Shown: positions 9,132 to 17,986 of the stretch, piece by piece
Numbering within the stretch: the first letter of the stretch is position 1
Layout: every line of letters starts with the position of its first letter
Assembly: GCA_963733845.1 (NCBI GenBank)
Contig: CAVTEM010000002.1
Coordinates: 62,001 to 126,000, forward strand
Source of the DNA: DATFQE01 sp963733845
GTDB taxonomy: Bacteria; Actinomycetota; Thermoleophilia; Gaiellales; Gaiellaceae
Direction of reading: 5' to 3'
Length of the DNA stretch: 64,000 bases
The notes under the pieces: generated by a model
Told to the model about the DNA's origin: nothing
What the model saw: only the letters and a program-made list of their open reading frames with translations
The model's database searches: none
Program-made: the position numbers and the translations under genes

Positions 9132-11272
9132 AGCCGCTCGAGTGGCGCGTACTCGAGCGCGAGCTGCCGCTCCGAGCCGTCGGCGAAGCGCACGCTGACG
9201 ATCCCCGGCTCGATCCGCAGCACGACGCCCTCGCCGAAGGTGCCGTGCCGGACGTTGTCGCCGGTCGAGAGCTCGGGCACGTCGCTTCTCGGCGCGACCG
9301 TACGCTGTGCCCCGTAGCCGCTCCACGAGGCCGGTCGCAGCCGCTCACGCTCGACCTCGGGGTCGGGCAGCTCGTCGAGAAAGCGCGAGGGCAGGTTGTA
9401 GTTGCGGCCGCCGTAGAGCGAGCGCGCTGAGGCGTGGATCAGCGTCAGGCGCTCCTGCGCGCGCGTCATGCCCACGTACGCCAGGCGCCGCTCCTCCTCG
9501 AGCGAGCCCTCCTCGATCGAGCGCGAGTGCGGGAAGATCCCCTCCTCCAGCCCGATCATGAACACGCCTCGGAACTCCAGCCCCTTGGCGTTGTGCAGGG
9601 TCATGAGCGTGACGAGGCTCTGCTCCGCGCGCAGCGCGTCCTGGTCGGCGTACAGCGAGATCTCCTGCAGGAAGCTGGAGAGCGACGGCTCTGGCGCGGT
9701 CGCCTGGTACTCCTGCGCGACGCCGACGAGCTCCTGGAGGTTCTCGATCCGGCCCGCCGCTTCGATCGTGCGCTCGGCCTCGAGCGTCTCCACGTAGCCG
9801 CTCCGCTCCAGCACCCGCTCGACGAGCTCGGCCACCGGGAGCTCGAGGGCGCCCGACTGCAACGAGAGGAGTAGCGTCCTCAGCCCGCTGACCGCCCGGG
9901 CCTGCGCGGTGCCGAGCCCGGCCTCCTCGGGAAACTCGAGCGTCTCCCAGAGCGAGATCCCCTGCGCGTTCGCATACGTCTGCAAGCGCGCGAGGCTCGC
10001 GTCGCCGATCCCGCGCCGCGGCTTGTTCGCGATCCGCTGCAACGAGACGGCGTCGAAGGGGTTGTCGATCACCTGCAGGTACGCGATCAGGTCCTTGACC
10101 TCGGCCCGCTCGTAGAAGCGCGGGCCGCCGATCACCTGGTACGGGACGCCCTGGCGGACGAGCACGTCCTCCAGCACGCGCGACTGCGCGTTCGTCCGGT
10201 AGAAGACCGCGATCTCGTCGTTGGAGATGCCCTCCTCGACGTAGGCGGCGATCCTGGCGGCGACGAAGCGCGCCTCGGCGTGCTCGTCCTCGACCTCCAC
10301 CACCTCGACGGGCTCGCCCTCGCCGAGCTCGGAGAAGAGCTGCTTCTCCTTGCGCTCCCGGTTGTGGGCGATCACGCCGTTGGCGGCCCGCAGGATCCGG
10401 TTCGTGGAGCGGTAGTTCTGCTCGAGCGCGATCGTCCGCGCGTCCGGGAAGTCGCGCTCGAACTCCATGATGTTGCGGATGTCCGCGCCGCGGAAGGCGT
10501 AGATGGACTGGTCCGGATCGCCCACGACGCAAAGGTTCCTGTCCTTTCCGGCCAGGAGCTGGAGCAGGCGGTACTGCGCGTGGTTCGTGTCCTGGTACTC
10601 GTCGACGAGGACGTAGCGGAACGCCTTCTGCCACTTCTCGAGCGCCTCCGGGAAGCGCTCCAGGACGTCGACTGTGAGCATCAGCATGTCGTCGAAGTCG
10701 ACGGCGTTCGAGGCGAACAGGCGGCGCTGGTACAGCTCGTACGCGTCGGCCACGGTCTGGTCGTAGAAGGACTGCACACGGTTGCGGTACTCGTCAGGGC
10801 CGACGAGCTGGTTCTTCGCCGCGGAGATCTGGTGGTGGATCCCGCGGGGCACGAAGCGCTTCGGGTCGCGCTCCAACTCGTCGAGACAGGCCTTCACGAG
10901 CCGCACCTGGTCGGCCTGGTCGTAGATGGTGAAGTTGGTCTTGTAGCCGAGGCGCGGCGCCTCGCGGCGCAGGATCCGGCCGCACGCCGCGTGGAAGGTC
11001 ATCAGCCAGATCCGCCGCGCCACGTCACCGAGCATCCCCTCGACCCGCGAGCGCATCTCGGCCGCGGCCTTGTTGGTGAACGTGATCGCGAGGATCTCGC
11101 TCGGCTGCGCGCCCGCCGCAGAGATCAGGTGGGCGACGCGATAGGTCAGAACACGGGTCTTGCCCGAGCCCGCTCCGGCGACGACGAGCAGCGGCCCCTC
11201 GGTGTGCAGGACGGCCTCCCGCTGGGCCGGGTTGAGGTCCGCGAGGTAGCGCTCGGGCGCTGCGACAGCCAT
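9128..11272 (-). CDS. pcrA: UvrD/PcrA-family DNA helicase
   Basis: A 714-residue SF1A 3'-5' helicase for DNA repair and replication-fork clearance. Motifs run in order: Q motif LNPAQREAV, motif I AGAGSGKTRVL, Ia TFTNKAAAEM, II VDEYQDTN, III VVGDPDQSIYAFRGA, IV EQNYRSTNRIL, V/VI TLMTLHNAKGLEF and VGMTRAQERLTL. The C-terminus has a Tudor-like tail (GDNVRHGTFGEGVVLRIE...) typical of PcrA, which contacts RNA polymerase. The ATG at 11272 gives a standard N-terminus. Its stop overlaps the convergent stop of the Calx-beta gene. PcrA rather than Rep or UvrD2 is favoured by length and tail. Confidence 0.93.
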   Translation of the reverse strand: MAVAAPERYLADLNPAQREAVLHTEGPLLVVAGAGSGKTRVLTYRVAHLISAAGAQPSEILAITFTNKAAAEMRSRVEGMLGDVARRIWLMTFHAACGRILRREAPRLGYKTNFTIYDQADQVRLVKACLDELERDPKRFVPRGIHHQISAAKNQLVGPDEYRNRVQSFYDQTVADAYELYQRRLFASNAVDFDDMLMLTVDVLERFPEALEKWQKAFRYVLVDEYQDTNHAQYRLLQLLAGKDRNLCVVGDPDQSIYAFRGADIRNIMEFERDFPDARTIALEQNYRSTNRILRAANGVIAHNRERKEKQLFSELGEGEPVEVVEVEDEHAEARFVAARIAAYVEEGISNDEIAVFYRTNAQSRVLEDVLVRQGVPYQVIGGPRFYERAEVKDLIAYLQVIDNPFDAVSLQRIANKPRRGIGDASLARLQTYANAQGISLWETLEFPEEAGLGTAQARAVSGLRTLLLSLQSGALELPVAELVERVLERSGYVETLEAERTIEAAGRIENLQELVGVAQEYQATAPEPSLSSFLQEISLYADQDALRAEQSLVTLMTLHNAKGLEFRGVFMIGLEEGIFPHSRSIEEGSLEEERRLAYVGMTRAQERLTLIHASARSLYGGRNYNLPSRFLDELPDPEVERERLRPASWSGYGAQRTVAPRSDVPELSTGDNVRHGTFGEGVVLRIEPGIVSVRFADGSERQLALEYAPLERL

Positions 11273-11299
11273 GCGCTCGATGCTAGCCAGAGCTTCGGT

Positions 11300-12667
11300 T
11301 CAGAACTGTGTCGAGCGCCAGGTGCGCCCGCCGACGCTCCGCGCGATCGGGTTGTAGAGCCGGGCGAACGCGATCTTCGACGCCTGTGCCCTGCGGTTCG
11401 TCGCGATCGCCTTCGCGTACTCGGGGCCGGCCCGGACCGGGCAGGCGCCCCCGAAGGAGGCGACCCAGACCGAGTAGTCACGGCCGGCCGCCGCCGACAG
11501 CGACAGCGACTGCTCGAGCGACCGGCGCGCATTCCGCAGTTGCGCGGGCGGCCGCAGCCGCCGCACCTGGACGAGCACGGCTCGCCGGCCGGCGACCGTC
11601 TGGCCGATCTGCTGCCCGGCCGGGCCGGGCGCGAGCGAGCAGGCGGCGACACGCGTGACCGCGCCCGAGATGCGGGCTCGATCGCGAGCTGACCGGACGA
11701 GCAGCGGCTCGAGCCGGTTGACGAACGCCTTCGGCGTGAGCGGCCGAGCAGCGGCGGCGGCGGCCGGAGCAGCACTGTCGTCCTCACGGACGAAGAACCA
11801 CCAGCCGGCGCCCGCCGCGGCCCCGGCGAACAAGACCAGGAGCAGGAGGAAGAAGACGGTCTTCCCGCGGCCGCTCTTCTGCCCGACGGCGTCCCAGTGC
11901 CAGGTCTCGGCGGGCTGCGGCGCGACCGGTCCGTCCGTCACGGCGCCCGAGGCGCCACCGCCCTTGCCGCCGCCACCTCCGCCGGTCGGGAGCTTCTTGA
12001 GCGACTTCATCAGCCCTTTCGGCGTCGTGGGGATCTTCGGCTGCTTGAGCTTGGGCGCCTTCGCGCGCGGAGGCGCCACCTTCGGCGCGGAGACCTTCGG
12101 CGCTGCCACGTTGACGCCGCCCGGGCCGATGTTCACCCGGGGCGCCTGGATGCGCGGGCCGCGCACCTTGGGGCCGGTGACCCCGCCGCCGGCGACGCCC
12201 GGGACCTTCTTCTTGCGCCCCCAGCCTCGCTTCTTCTGCTCGGGCTCGGCCTCCGGCTCTGGAGGCGGCGCAGGCTGCTGCTGAGGCGGGGCGGCCGGCG
12301 GTGCCGGCTGCGCCTGCGGCGCAGGCGCAGGCGGCTGCGCTACGGGCGCCGGAGCGGCGGGTGGCGGCGCCTGCGGAGCCGCCGGAGGTGGCTGCTGAGC
12401 GGGAGGCGGAGCCTGCTGGGGCGCGGCCGGCGCCGGAGGAGGAGCGGCCGCTGGTGGAGCCGCCTCAGCCTGTGCGGAGCGAGCCGGTGGCGGAGCCGCC
12501 TCAGCCGGTGGCGGAGCCGCCTCGGCCGGTGGCGGAGGTGCAGGGGCGGGCGGCTGGACGGCCGGTGCAGCTCGCGTCGGCTCCCAGCGCACGTAGCCGC
12601 CGCAGGAAGCGCAGAAGTCGACGTCGTCGGCGTTCTCGTGTCCGCAGCTCGGACAGATGCGGGCCAT
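11300..12667 (-). CDS. Zinc-ribbon, proline-rich, single-pass membrane protein
   Basis: A 455-residue protein starting at ATG 12667 with GGAAGGG just upstream. It opens with a zinc ribbon (ICPSCGHENADDVDFCASCG), followed by about 130 residues of Pro/Ala-rich sequence, a glycine/lysine segment with repeated APKV-type units, a membrane helix (VFFLLLLVLFAGAAAGAGWW, about residues 295-315) and an outer domain of about 130 residues with two Cys. Proteins of this layout, with a cytosolic ribbon and outer domain, occur widely in actinobacteria without known function. It may sense or scaffold at the membrane. It is divergent from the esterase operon, with 66 bases between the starts. Confidence 0.75.
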   Translation of the reverse strand: MARICPSCGHENADDVDFCASCGGYVRWEPTRAAPAVQPPAPAPPPPAEAAPPPAEAAPPPARSAQAEAAPPAAAPPPAPAAPQQAPPPAQQPPPAAPQAPPPAAPAPVAQPPAPAPQAQPAPPAAPPQQQPAPPPEPEAEPEQKKRGWGRKKKVPGVAGGGVTGPKVRGPRIQAPRVNIGPGGVNVAAPKVSAPKVAPPRAKAPKLKQPKIPTTPKGLMKSLKKLPTGGGGGGKGGGASGAVTDGPVAPQPAETWHWDAVGQKSGRGKTVFFLLLLVLFAGAAAGAGWWFFVREDDSAAPAAAAAARPLTPKAFVNRLEPLLVRSARDRARISGAVTRVAACSLAPGPAGQQIGQTVAGRRAVLVQVRRLRPPAQLRNARRSLEQSLSLSAAAGRDYSVWVASFGGACPVRAGPEYAKAIATNRRAQASKIAFARLYNPIARSVGGRTWRSTQF

Positions 12668-12733
12668 CCCTTCCGAGTCTGAGCCTTCGGTCGGACGCGC
12701 GCAAGAGGCGTCCGCACTACCATCCGCGGGCCG

Positions 12734-13777
12734 ATGGCCGTCCCAGCGCGCGTGCCCGAGGACGAGATCGCGCTCACCTTCCGCGGTCCGCGCGGCCTGC
12801 GCGCAGTCCGCTTCCGCTCCGAGCTCGTGAAGCGGGGCGATCCGCCCGAGTTCCGCCGGCGCGGTCGCTCGCTGACGTGGGAGCTGCACCTGCCCAGGCC
12901 GGTCGGCGTCGACCGCGTCGAGTACCTGCTGGAGCTCGTCCACACCGACGGAACCGCCGAGCTCAGCGCGGATCCCGCCAACCCGCTCGTCGCCTCCGGG
13001 CCGTTCGGCGACAAATCGGTGCTCGAGCTCCCGGGCTACCACCCGCCCGTGTGGCTCGACGAGGAGGCCGACGGCGGCTCGCTCGAGCCGCTCAGCCTCC
13101 GAAGCCGCCTCCTGCGCGCGGAGGTCACCGGGCTCCTGTGGAGGTCGGCGGGCTCCAGGGACGACGGCCCGCTGCCGCTCCTGGTCGTGCACGACGGGCC
13201 CGAGTACGCCGAGTTCTCTGCGCTCACGCGCATGCTCGATGCAGCAGTCGCGCAGCTGGAGCTGCCGCCGATGCGGGCCGCGCTGCTGCAGCCGGTCCGG
13301 CGCAACGAGACCTACTCCGCAGCGAAGCGCTACGCGGACGCCCTGGCCACCGAGCTCGTCCCCGCGCTTCCGCCCACGCAGAGCCGCGTCGGCATGGGCG
13401 CGAGCCTGGGCGCCCTGGCGATGCTGCAGGCGCACCGGGTCCATCCCGCGCTCTTCGCCGGGCTCTTCCTGCAGTCAGGGAGCTTCTTCCGCCGCGAGCT
13501 CGACGGCTACGAGCGCACCTTCCCGCGCTTCGAGCGGATCGCGCGCTTCGTCGGCGGCGTACGACGCGCGCGCGGCTGGCAGCATCCGGTCCCGGTCACG
13601 ATGACGTGCGGGCTGGGCGAGGAGAACCTCGGCAACAACCGCGCCATGCGCGACGTGCTCGCCACGCAGAGCTACCCGGTCGAGCTCGTGGAGCACCGCG
13701 ACGCGCACAACTGGGTTTCCTGGCGCGACGTGCTCGACCCCCACCTCACCCTCCTCCTGGAGCGCTTGTGGCTATGA
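12734..13777 (+). CDS. Esterase-D-type alpha/beta hydrolase (first of esterase pair)
   Basis: A 347-residue protein with an N-terminal carbohydrate-binding-like beta domain (about residues 1-110) and a C-terminal esterase-D/enterochelin-esterase-like hydrolase. The nucleophile elbow is GMGASLGALA (Ser near residue 224) and the likely catalytic His is in HRDAHNWVSWRD near 320. No signal peptide is seen, so it should act in the cytoplasm. Its stop overlaps the ATG of a second esterase, which in turn abuts an ATP-grasp ligase. Enterochelin-esterase relatives cleave esters or peptides, but the partner ligase suggests a role in making or trimming a small conjugate rather than siderophore release. 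Confidence 0.8.
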   Translation: MAVPARVPEDEIALTFRGPRGLRAVRFRSELVKRGDPPEFRRRGRSLTWELHLPRPVGVDRVEYLLELVHTDGTAELSADPANPLVASGPFGDKSVLELPGYHPPVWLDEEADGGSLEPLSLRSRLLRAEVTGLLWRSAGSRDDGPLPLLVVHDGPEYAEFSALTRMLDAAVAQLELPPMRAALLQPVRRNETYSAAKRYADALATELVPALPPTQSRVGMGASLGALAMLQAHRVHPALFAGLFLQSGSFFRRELDGYERTFPRFERIARFVGGVRRARGWQHPVPVTMTCGLGEENLGNNRAMRDVLATQSYPVELVEHRDAHNWVSWRDVLDPHLTLLLERLWL

Positions 13778-14493
13778 GAAAAGAGATTCAGCTCGAGGGC
13801 GGCGAGCTGATCGCCTACGGCCACTACGGCCGGCCGCTGCTCGCGTTCCCGTCCGAGCAGGGCCCGGCCTGGCAGTACGAGGAGCGCGGGATGATCGAGT
13901 CGATCGCACCCCTGCTGAACGACGGCCGCGTGAAGGTCTACTGCGTCCAGAGCTACGACTCGTGGACGTGGCACGACAAGACCGTCCCGCTGGAGGAGCG
14001 GGGGCAGCGGCACCGTCACTACGAGGACTGGATCCTGAACCGCGTCGTGCCGTGGATCGCCGAGGACACATCCGGAGGCGGCGAGCTGATGGTGACGGGC
14101 TGCAGCTTCGGCGCCTACCACGCCGCCAACTTCTGCCTCAAGCGTGCCGACCTGTTCCCGCTCGCGATCTGCCAGAGCGGCGTGTACGACGTCTCGGTCG
14201 TGGGCTGGGGCGACCGCGGCGACAGCGTCTACTTCAACAACCCGGCCGACTACGTCGCCAACCTCGAAGGCGACCACCTAGACTGGCTGCGCAGCCGGGC
14301 CAGTCTCCTGCTCGTGTGCGGGCAGGGGCAATGGGAGGACACGACGGGCGCACTGGAGTCGACCAACCGTTTCGCGCAGCTGCTGGGGTCGAAGAGCATC
14401 CGCTGCGAGCTCGACCTCTGGGGCCATGACGTCCCGCACGACTGGCAGTCCTGGCGCGCACAGCTCGCGTACCACCTGCCGAGGTTCTGTTAG
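13774..14493 (+). CDS. Esterase-like alpha/beta hydrolase (second of pair)
   Basis: A 239-residue hydrolase of the esterase-D superfamily. The start at ATG 13774 overlaps the upstream stop (ATGA). The nucleophile elbow is VTGCSFGAYHA (Ser near 107) and the likely His is in LWGHDVPHDW near the end. It is short, lacks the extra N-terminal beta domain of its neighbour and has no export signal. The two hydrolases are only distantly alike, so they are not a recent duplication and probably do different steps or form a complex. The next gene starts directly after its stop codon. Confidence 0.8.
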   Translation: MRKEIQLEGGELIAYGHYGRPLLAFPSEQGPAWQYEERGMIESIAPLLNDGRVKVYCVQSYDSWTWHDKTVPLEERGQRHRHYEDWILNRVVPWIAEDTSGGGELMVTGCSFGAYHAANFCLKRADLFPLAICQSGVYDVSVVGWGDRGDSVYFNNPADYVANLEGDHLDWLRSRASLLLVCGQGQWEDTTGALESTNRFAQLLGSKSIRCELDLWGHDVPHDWQSWRAQLAYHLPRFC

Positions 14494-15753
14494 GTGCCGA
14501 GCCATCTGATCGGGCTCTTGCTCGGCACCGAAGAGGACTGGCCGGGCGCGTTCGAGGCGATCGTCGAGCGCGTCGGGCCGTTCACGTACGGCGGCGAGAC
14601 GCACGAGCTGACCACCGAGCGCGTCCTCAACGAGCCGTTCGACCTGCGCTACACGCCGCGCCACACCCTCGTGATCGACCGGCTGGCCTGGTGGTACCAC
14701 CTCCCGCGCGAGTGGCTGAAGAAGATCGCGCTGATGGACGACGTCTACCTGCTGAACAACCCGTTCACGTTCCAGGCCATGGAGAAGCACGCGGCCTACT
14801 GCGCGATGATCCGGCTCGGGCTGAAGGTGCCGGAGACGTGGCTGCTCCCGCACAAGCTGCCGCCCCGGAGCCTGCGCTTCGAGACGGCGACCGACAAGTT
14901 CGAGGAGATGGCGTCGCGCTACAACGCGCCGTTCGACCTCGAAGAGGTCGCCGAGCGGGTCGGCTATCCCCTGTTCATGAAGCCGTTCGACGGCGGCCAG
15001 TGGGTCGGGGTCACGCGGATCGCCGGCGCCGACGAGCTCCACGGCGCCTACGACGAGTCGGGCGAGCGGATGATGCACTTCCAGGCCTCGGTCGAGGACT
15101 TCGAGATCTTCGCGCGCAGCCTCTCGATCGGCGCGGAGACGATGGTGATGAAGTACGACCCGTCCAAGCCGCTCCACGACCGCTACTCGGTGGCGCACGA
15201 CTTCCTCACCCCGGAGACCGGCCACGAGGTGGTGACGATCTCGCGGCTCGTCAACGCCTTCTTCCTCTGGGAGTTCAACAGCTGCGAGACCCTGATCAAG
15301 GGCGACGAGGTGTATCCGATCGACTACGCGAACGCCTCGCCGGACGTGGCCCTGACGAGTCTGCACTACTACTTCCCCTGGGCGATCAAGGCGCTCGTCC
15401 GCTGGTGTGCGTTCTGCGTCGCCACCGAGCGCCCGAATCGGATCGACCAGGACACGCGCCGCTACTTCGAGCTCGGCGACCGCGACGATCTCGCGTACGA
15501 GGACAAGCTCGCGGCCTACCGCGAGCTCGCGGACGACTTCTTCGAGGTCGAGCGCTACGAGGAGTTCTGCGCCGAGGCGCTACCGAACCTGGACGAGACG
15601 ATGCTCGAGTACGTCGAGAGCCCGGACTTCGACCGCCTGCTCGTCGAGACGGTGCAGACCACCTTCCCGGAGCACGAGCACGAGCACTTCGTCGCGCACT
15701 ACCGCGGTCTGCTCGAGGCCTGGGCCCGCGACCAGCAGGTCACGACCGCGTAG
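14494..15753 (+). CDS. ATP-grasp ligase
   Basis: A 419-residue ATP-grasp-type protein starting at the GTG directly after the previous stop. The lysine-bearing strand is seen in YPLFMKPFDGGQWVGV (about residues 160-175), and the metal-binding acidic/Asn pair in EFNSCETLIKG followed by VYPIDYANASPDV (about 265-290). The N-terminal region resembles the pre-ATP-grasp domain. ATP-grasp enzymes join a carboxylate to an amine, thiol or hydroxyl via an acyl phosphate. Substrates cannot be read from sequence. With two esterases in the same operon it probably makes or edits a small ester- or amide-linked compound. The 3' end overlaps the convergent cinA-like gene by 14 bases. Confidence 0.8.
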   Translation: MPSHLIGLLLGTEEDWPGAFEAIVERVGPFTYGGETHELTTERVLNEPFDLRYTPRHTLVIDRLAWWYHLPREWLKKIALMDDVYLLNNPFTFQAMEKHAAYCAMIRLGLKVPETWLLPHKLPPRSLRFETATDKFEEMASRYNAPFDLEEVAERVGYPLFMKPFDGGQWVGVTRIAGADELHGAYDESGERMMHFQASVEDFEIFARSLSIGAETMVMKYDPSKPLHDRYSVAHDFLTPETGHEVVTISRLVNAFFLWEFNSCETLIKGDEVYPIDYANASPDVALTSLHYYFPWAIKALVRWCAFCVATERPNRIDQDTRRYFELGDRDDLAYEDKLAAYRELADDFFEVERYEEFCAEALPNLDETMLEYVESPDFDRLLVETVQTTFPEHEHEHFVAHYRGLLEAWARDQQVTTA

Positions 15754-16465
15754 CCTCTTCGAGCGCGTCCTTGATCCAGGCAACCGCGGCGCGTAGGGCC
15801 TCCGGGTCGGCGGACTTGAGCACGACGTCGACCTCCGGCCCTCCGGAGCCCAGGCGCGGGTACGAGCCGACCAGCACGCCCGGGTGGAGCTTGGCGGACT
15901 CGACGAGGACGCCGACGATGACGCTCTCACGCGTCTGATAGCTGCGCCGCCAGGAGCCGATCGGCTGCTCGGCGGCCAGCTCAGGCTCGATCCGCTCGTA
16001 CATCGCCTCCATCTCGGCCGGCAGCCCCGGGAGCACGTATACGTTTCCGATCGCAAAGCCGGGGGCGCCGCCGAGCGGGTTCTCGAGCGGGCGGCTGCCG
16101 ACGGGGAGTTGCGCCCAGCGGGCCGCGTACTCAGGGTCGCTGACGAAACGGGAGCGAAGGTCGTCGGCGAGCTCGGTCACCTCCTCCTGCCCGACGCCGA
16201 AGGCGGCCGCGAGCGCCTCGCGGGTGACGTCGTCGGGCGTGCCGCCCAGGCCGCCCGTGACAATGACCGCGTCGGCGTTCGCGCTGCTCGTGCGGACGAA
16301 GTCGGCGATCGCGGCGATGTCGTCGGGGAGCACGGCGATGAGGCGGACCGGGACGCCGATCGCCTCGAGCCTGCGCGCGAGCCAGCTGCCGTTCGTGTTC
16401 TCGACGTCGCCGGAGAGCAGCTCGTTCCCGATCGTGAGGATCGCAGCGCTTCTCGCCAGCTCCAC
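15740..16465 (-). CDS. CinA-like MoCF-domain protein
   Basis: A 241-residue protein with only the N-terminal MoCF_biosynth domain of CinA: ILTIGNELLSGDVENTNG at the start, VIVTGGLGGTPDDVTREAL in the middle and FAIGNVYVLPGLPAEMEAM near 150. In full CinA this domain has ADP-ribose pyrophosphatase activity; the C-terminal nicotinamide-nucleotide amidase domain is absent. The GTG at 16465 is chosen because it falls 13 bases after the upstream stop, though no strong ribosome binding site is visible. It ends the riboswitch-led operon; whether it has a role with cobalamin or is just co-transcribed is open. Confidence 0.8.
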   Translation of the reverse strand: MELARSAAILTIGNELLSGDVENTNGSWLARRLEAIGVPVRLIAVLPDDIAAIADFVRTSSANADAVIVTGGLGGTPDDVTREALAAAFGVGQEEVTELADDLRSRFVSDPEYAARWAQLPVGSRPLENPLGGAPGFAIGNVYVLPGLPAEMEAMYERIEPELAAEQPIGSWRRSYQTRESVIVGVLVESAKLHPGVLVGSYPRLGSGGPEVDVVLKSADPEALRAAVAWIKDALEEATRS

Positions 16466-16478
16466 GCCCGCGAGTATG

Positions 16479-17276
16479 TCAGCGAAGCGGAAACGGTCTG
16501 CCGGCGAGAGCAGGCACAACCTGGGCGGTGACCCAGACCGGGGTGACCGCATAGCGCTTCGAGTAGCGGTAGCTGCCGTCGGGCCGGCGCAGGCTCGCGA
16601 GGTAACGGTGGGCGGTCGGGCCGGGCTTGACACCGGCGGCGAGGAGGCCCTGCATCGCCCACGCCGTCGACTGCGCGTCGGGCTCGCGCCCGCGCACGAG
16701 CCTGAAGCCGCCGTCCTTCGCCTGCAGACCGCGCAGGAAGCCGACGCCCCGGCTCAGCGGCCGGCCGCGAACACCGGCCGCGCGAAGCGCCTGCATGACG
16801 ACGGCCGTGTCGTTCGAGTCCGGGGCGCCACGCGGGTGCCAGGGCCAGCCGCCGCTCCTGCGCTGCTGCCCGAGCAGGTAGCGGACGGTCTTCGGGCCGG
16901 CGGGGCGTCCCGCCCCGCGCAGGGCGAGCACGCTCCAGGCCGTGGAGTTGACGAGCTGCCCGATGCGGCCGTCGGGCCGGCGGGCCGCCTCCAGCTGGTC
17001 GAGCAGCTCGCCGTCACCGAGGGCGAGCGCTCTCAGCGCCGTCTGCGTCACGTCGCCCGGGGGCGCCGTGCGGACGTACTCCCGCGAGGCGCGGCCGGGG
17101 TCCCGGCCTGCCGCCCGCAAGGCGAGGATCGTCCATGCGGTCAGGGAGGCGTCCGCTTTGCCGCCGGGCTCCGAGACGCCCCCGTCCGCGGCGCGGCGCG
17201 CCTCCAGGTAGTCGGCCGACTGCCCGACCGGGGTGGCGAGGACCAGGCTCGCGAGCGCGACGGCCAGCGCCTTCAC
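16479..17276 (-). CDS. Secreted alpha/alpha-toroid (prenyltransferase-repeat) protein
   Basis: A 265-residue protein starting at GTG 17276, overlapping the S-component stop (GTGA). A signal peptide (ALAVALASLVLATPVGQS) precedes about five repeats with Gly-rich turns and following helices, for example SGGWPWHPRG, DGGFRLVRG and DGSYRYSKRY with nearby S-T-A-W. This is the terpene-cyclase/prenyltransferase toroid fold, but catalytic Asp-rich motifs are not seen, so an enzyme role is unlikely. The same fold forms the N-terminal cobalamin-binding domain of animal intrinsic factor and transcobalamin. In an operon with DUF4430 proteins and an ECF transporter under a cobalamin riboswitch, a corrinoid-capture role is the best inference. 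Confidence 0.8.
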   Translation of the reverse strand: MKALAVALASLVLATPVGQSADYLEARRAADGGVSEPGGKADASLTAWTILALRAAGRDPGRASREYVRTAPPGDVTQTALRALALGDGELLDQLEAARRPDGRIGQLVNSTAWSVLALRGAGRPAGPKTVRYLLGQQRRSGGWPWHPRGAPDSNDTAVVMQALRAAGVRGRPLSRGVGFLRGLQAKDGGFRLVRGREPDAQSTAWAMQGLLAAGVKPGPTAHRYLASLRRPDGSYRYSKRYAVTPVWVTAQVVPALAGRPFPLR

Positions 17277-17986
17277 GCCCACACCACCTCGGTCCGTAGG
17301 CGTCTCCCGTAGCGCTCGAGCAGCCGGCGCAGCTCCGGCCCGGCCGCCAGCGCGATCACGACGTTCCCGATCGCATGTGCGGCGCTGAACCAGACCCCAC
17401 GCCCGAGCACGACCACGAGCGCCTCCCAGGTGTGCGGGTAGAAGCTCAGCCACAGCCAGATGTCCATCAGCGTCGAGAACGCAAACCCGAGGACGAGGCA
17501 GAGCGCGGCGAACGACATGCGGCCCCGCAGGAAGGGCGCGAGCAGGCCGCCCGCGACCCCGCAGCCTCCCCAGGCGAGCATCTGCCAGGGCGTCCACGTG
17601 CCCTGGCCGAGGAAGAAGTTGGACACGAGAGCTGCGAGCGCCCCGACCGCGAAACCGGCGCGGGCGCCAAGCGCAGCGCCCGCCGCGACCGCGATCACCG
17701 TTACCGGCTGCACGCCGGGCACGGCGGCGAAGAGCACGCGCCCCGCGGCAGCCGCGCCGGCCAGCGTGGCGATCAGCGCGATCTCCTTCGCCGACCCGGG
17801 CCCGGTCTCGAGCCACGCGAACCCGGCGACGATCAGCGAGGCCGCGGCGAGCAGAAGCGCGAGCCCGGCCCGGTCGGGCTGTAGGGCAATCCACACCGCC
17901 GCCGCGAACGCCGTGGCGGCCGCCCCACCGAGCGCAAGTAACAGACTGTTACTTGCCCGAGCGCGCGCCGGAACCCTAGTTGCCAT
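17273..17986 (-). CDS. ECF transporter S component (probable corrinoid binding)
   Basis: A 237-residue membrane protein with about six hydrophobic segments, matching the substrate-binding S component of energy-coupling factor transporters. The segment GARAGFAVGALAALVSNFFLGQG followed by TPWQMLAWGGCGVAGG is typical of the S family with the conserved Asn-Phe and Pro-Trp positions. ATG 17986 overlaps the ATPase gene end by 11 bases, and the stop overlaps the toroid gene. Substrate is inferred as cobalamin or a precursor only from the upstream riboswitch. Codons near residues 11-17 are unusually AT-rich because of an embedded palindrome (see separate entry). Confidence 0.82.
   Translation of the reverse strand: MATRVPARARASNSLLLALGGAAATAFAAAVWIALQPDRAGLALLLAAASLIVAGFAWLETGPGSAKEIALIATLAGAAAAGRVLFAAVPGVQPVTVIAVAAGAALGARAGFAVGALAALVSNFFLGQGTWTPWQMLAWGGCGVAGGLLAPFLRGRMSFAALCLVLGFAFSTLMDIWLWLSFYPHTWEALVVVLGRGVWFSAAHAIGNVVIALAAGPELRRLLERYGRRLRTEVVWA
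17935..17955. repeat. Perfect AT-rich palindrome in S-component 5' end
   Basis: Two ten-base arms, CAAGTAACAG and CTGTTACTTG, mirror each other around one central base. It lies inside the first 20 codons of the S-component gene and forces rare AT-rich codons, including TTA, in a very GC-rich gene. The shape fits a dimeric repressor site such as a TetR-type operator, or an RNA hairpin near the start codon. Confidence 0.75.

Noticed and set aside
11300..13444. A longer start for the zinc-ribbon protein
   Set aside because: The extra N-terminal 259 residues run opposite to the esterase gene and are low-complexity; the zinc ribbon begins at ATG 12667.
12734..15753. Siderophore (enterochelin) utilisation genes
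   Set aside because: The esterase fold is shared, but there is no siderophore transporter or synthesis gene nearby and the ATP-grasp partner does not fit.
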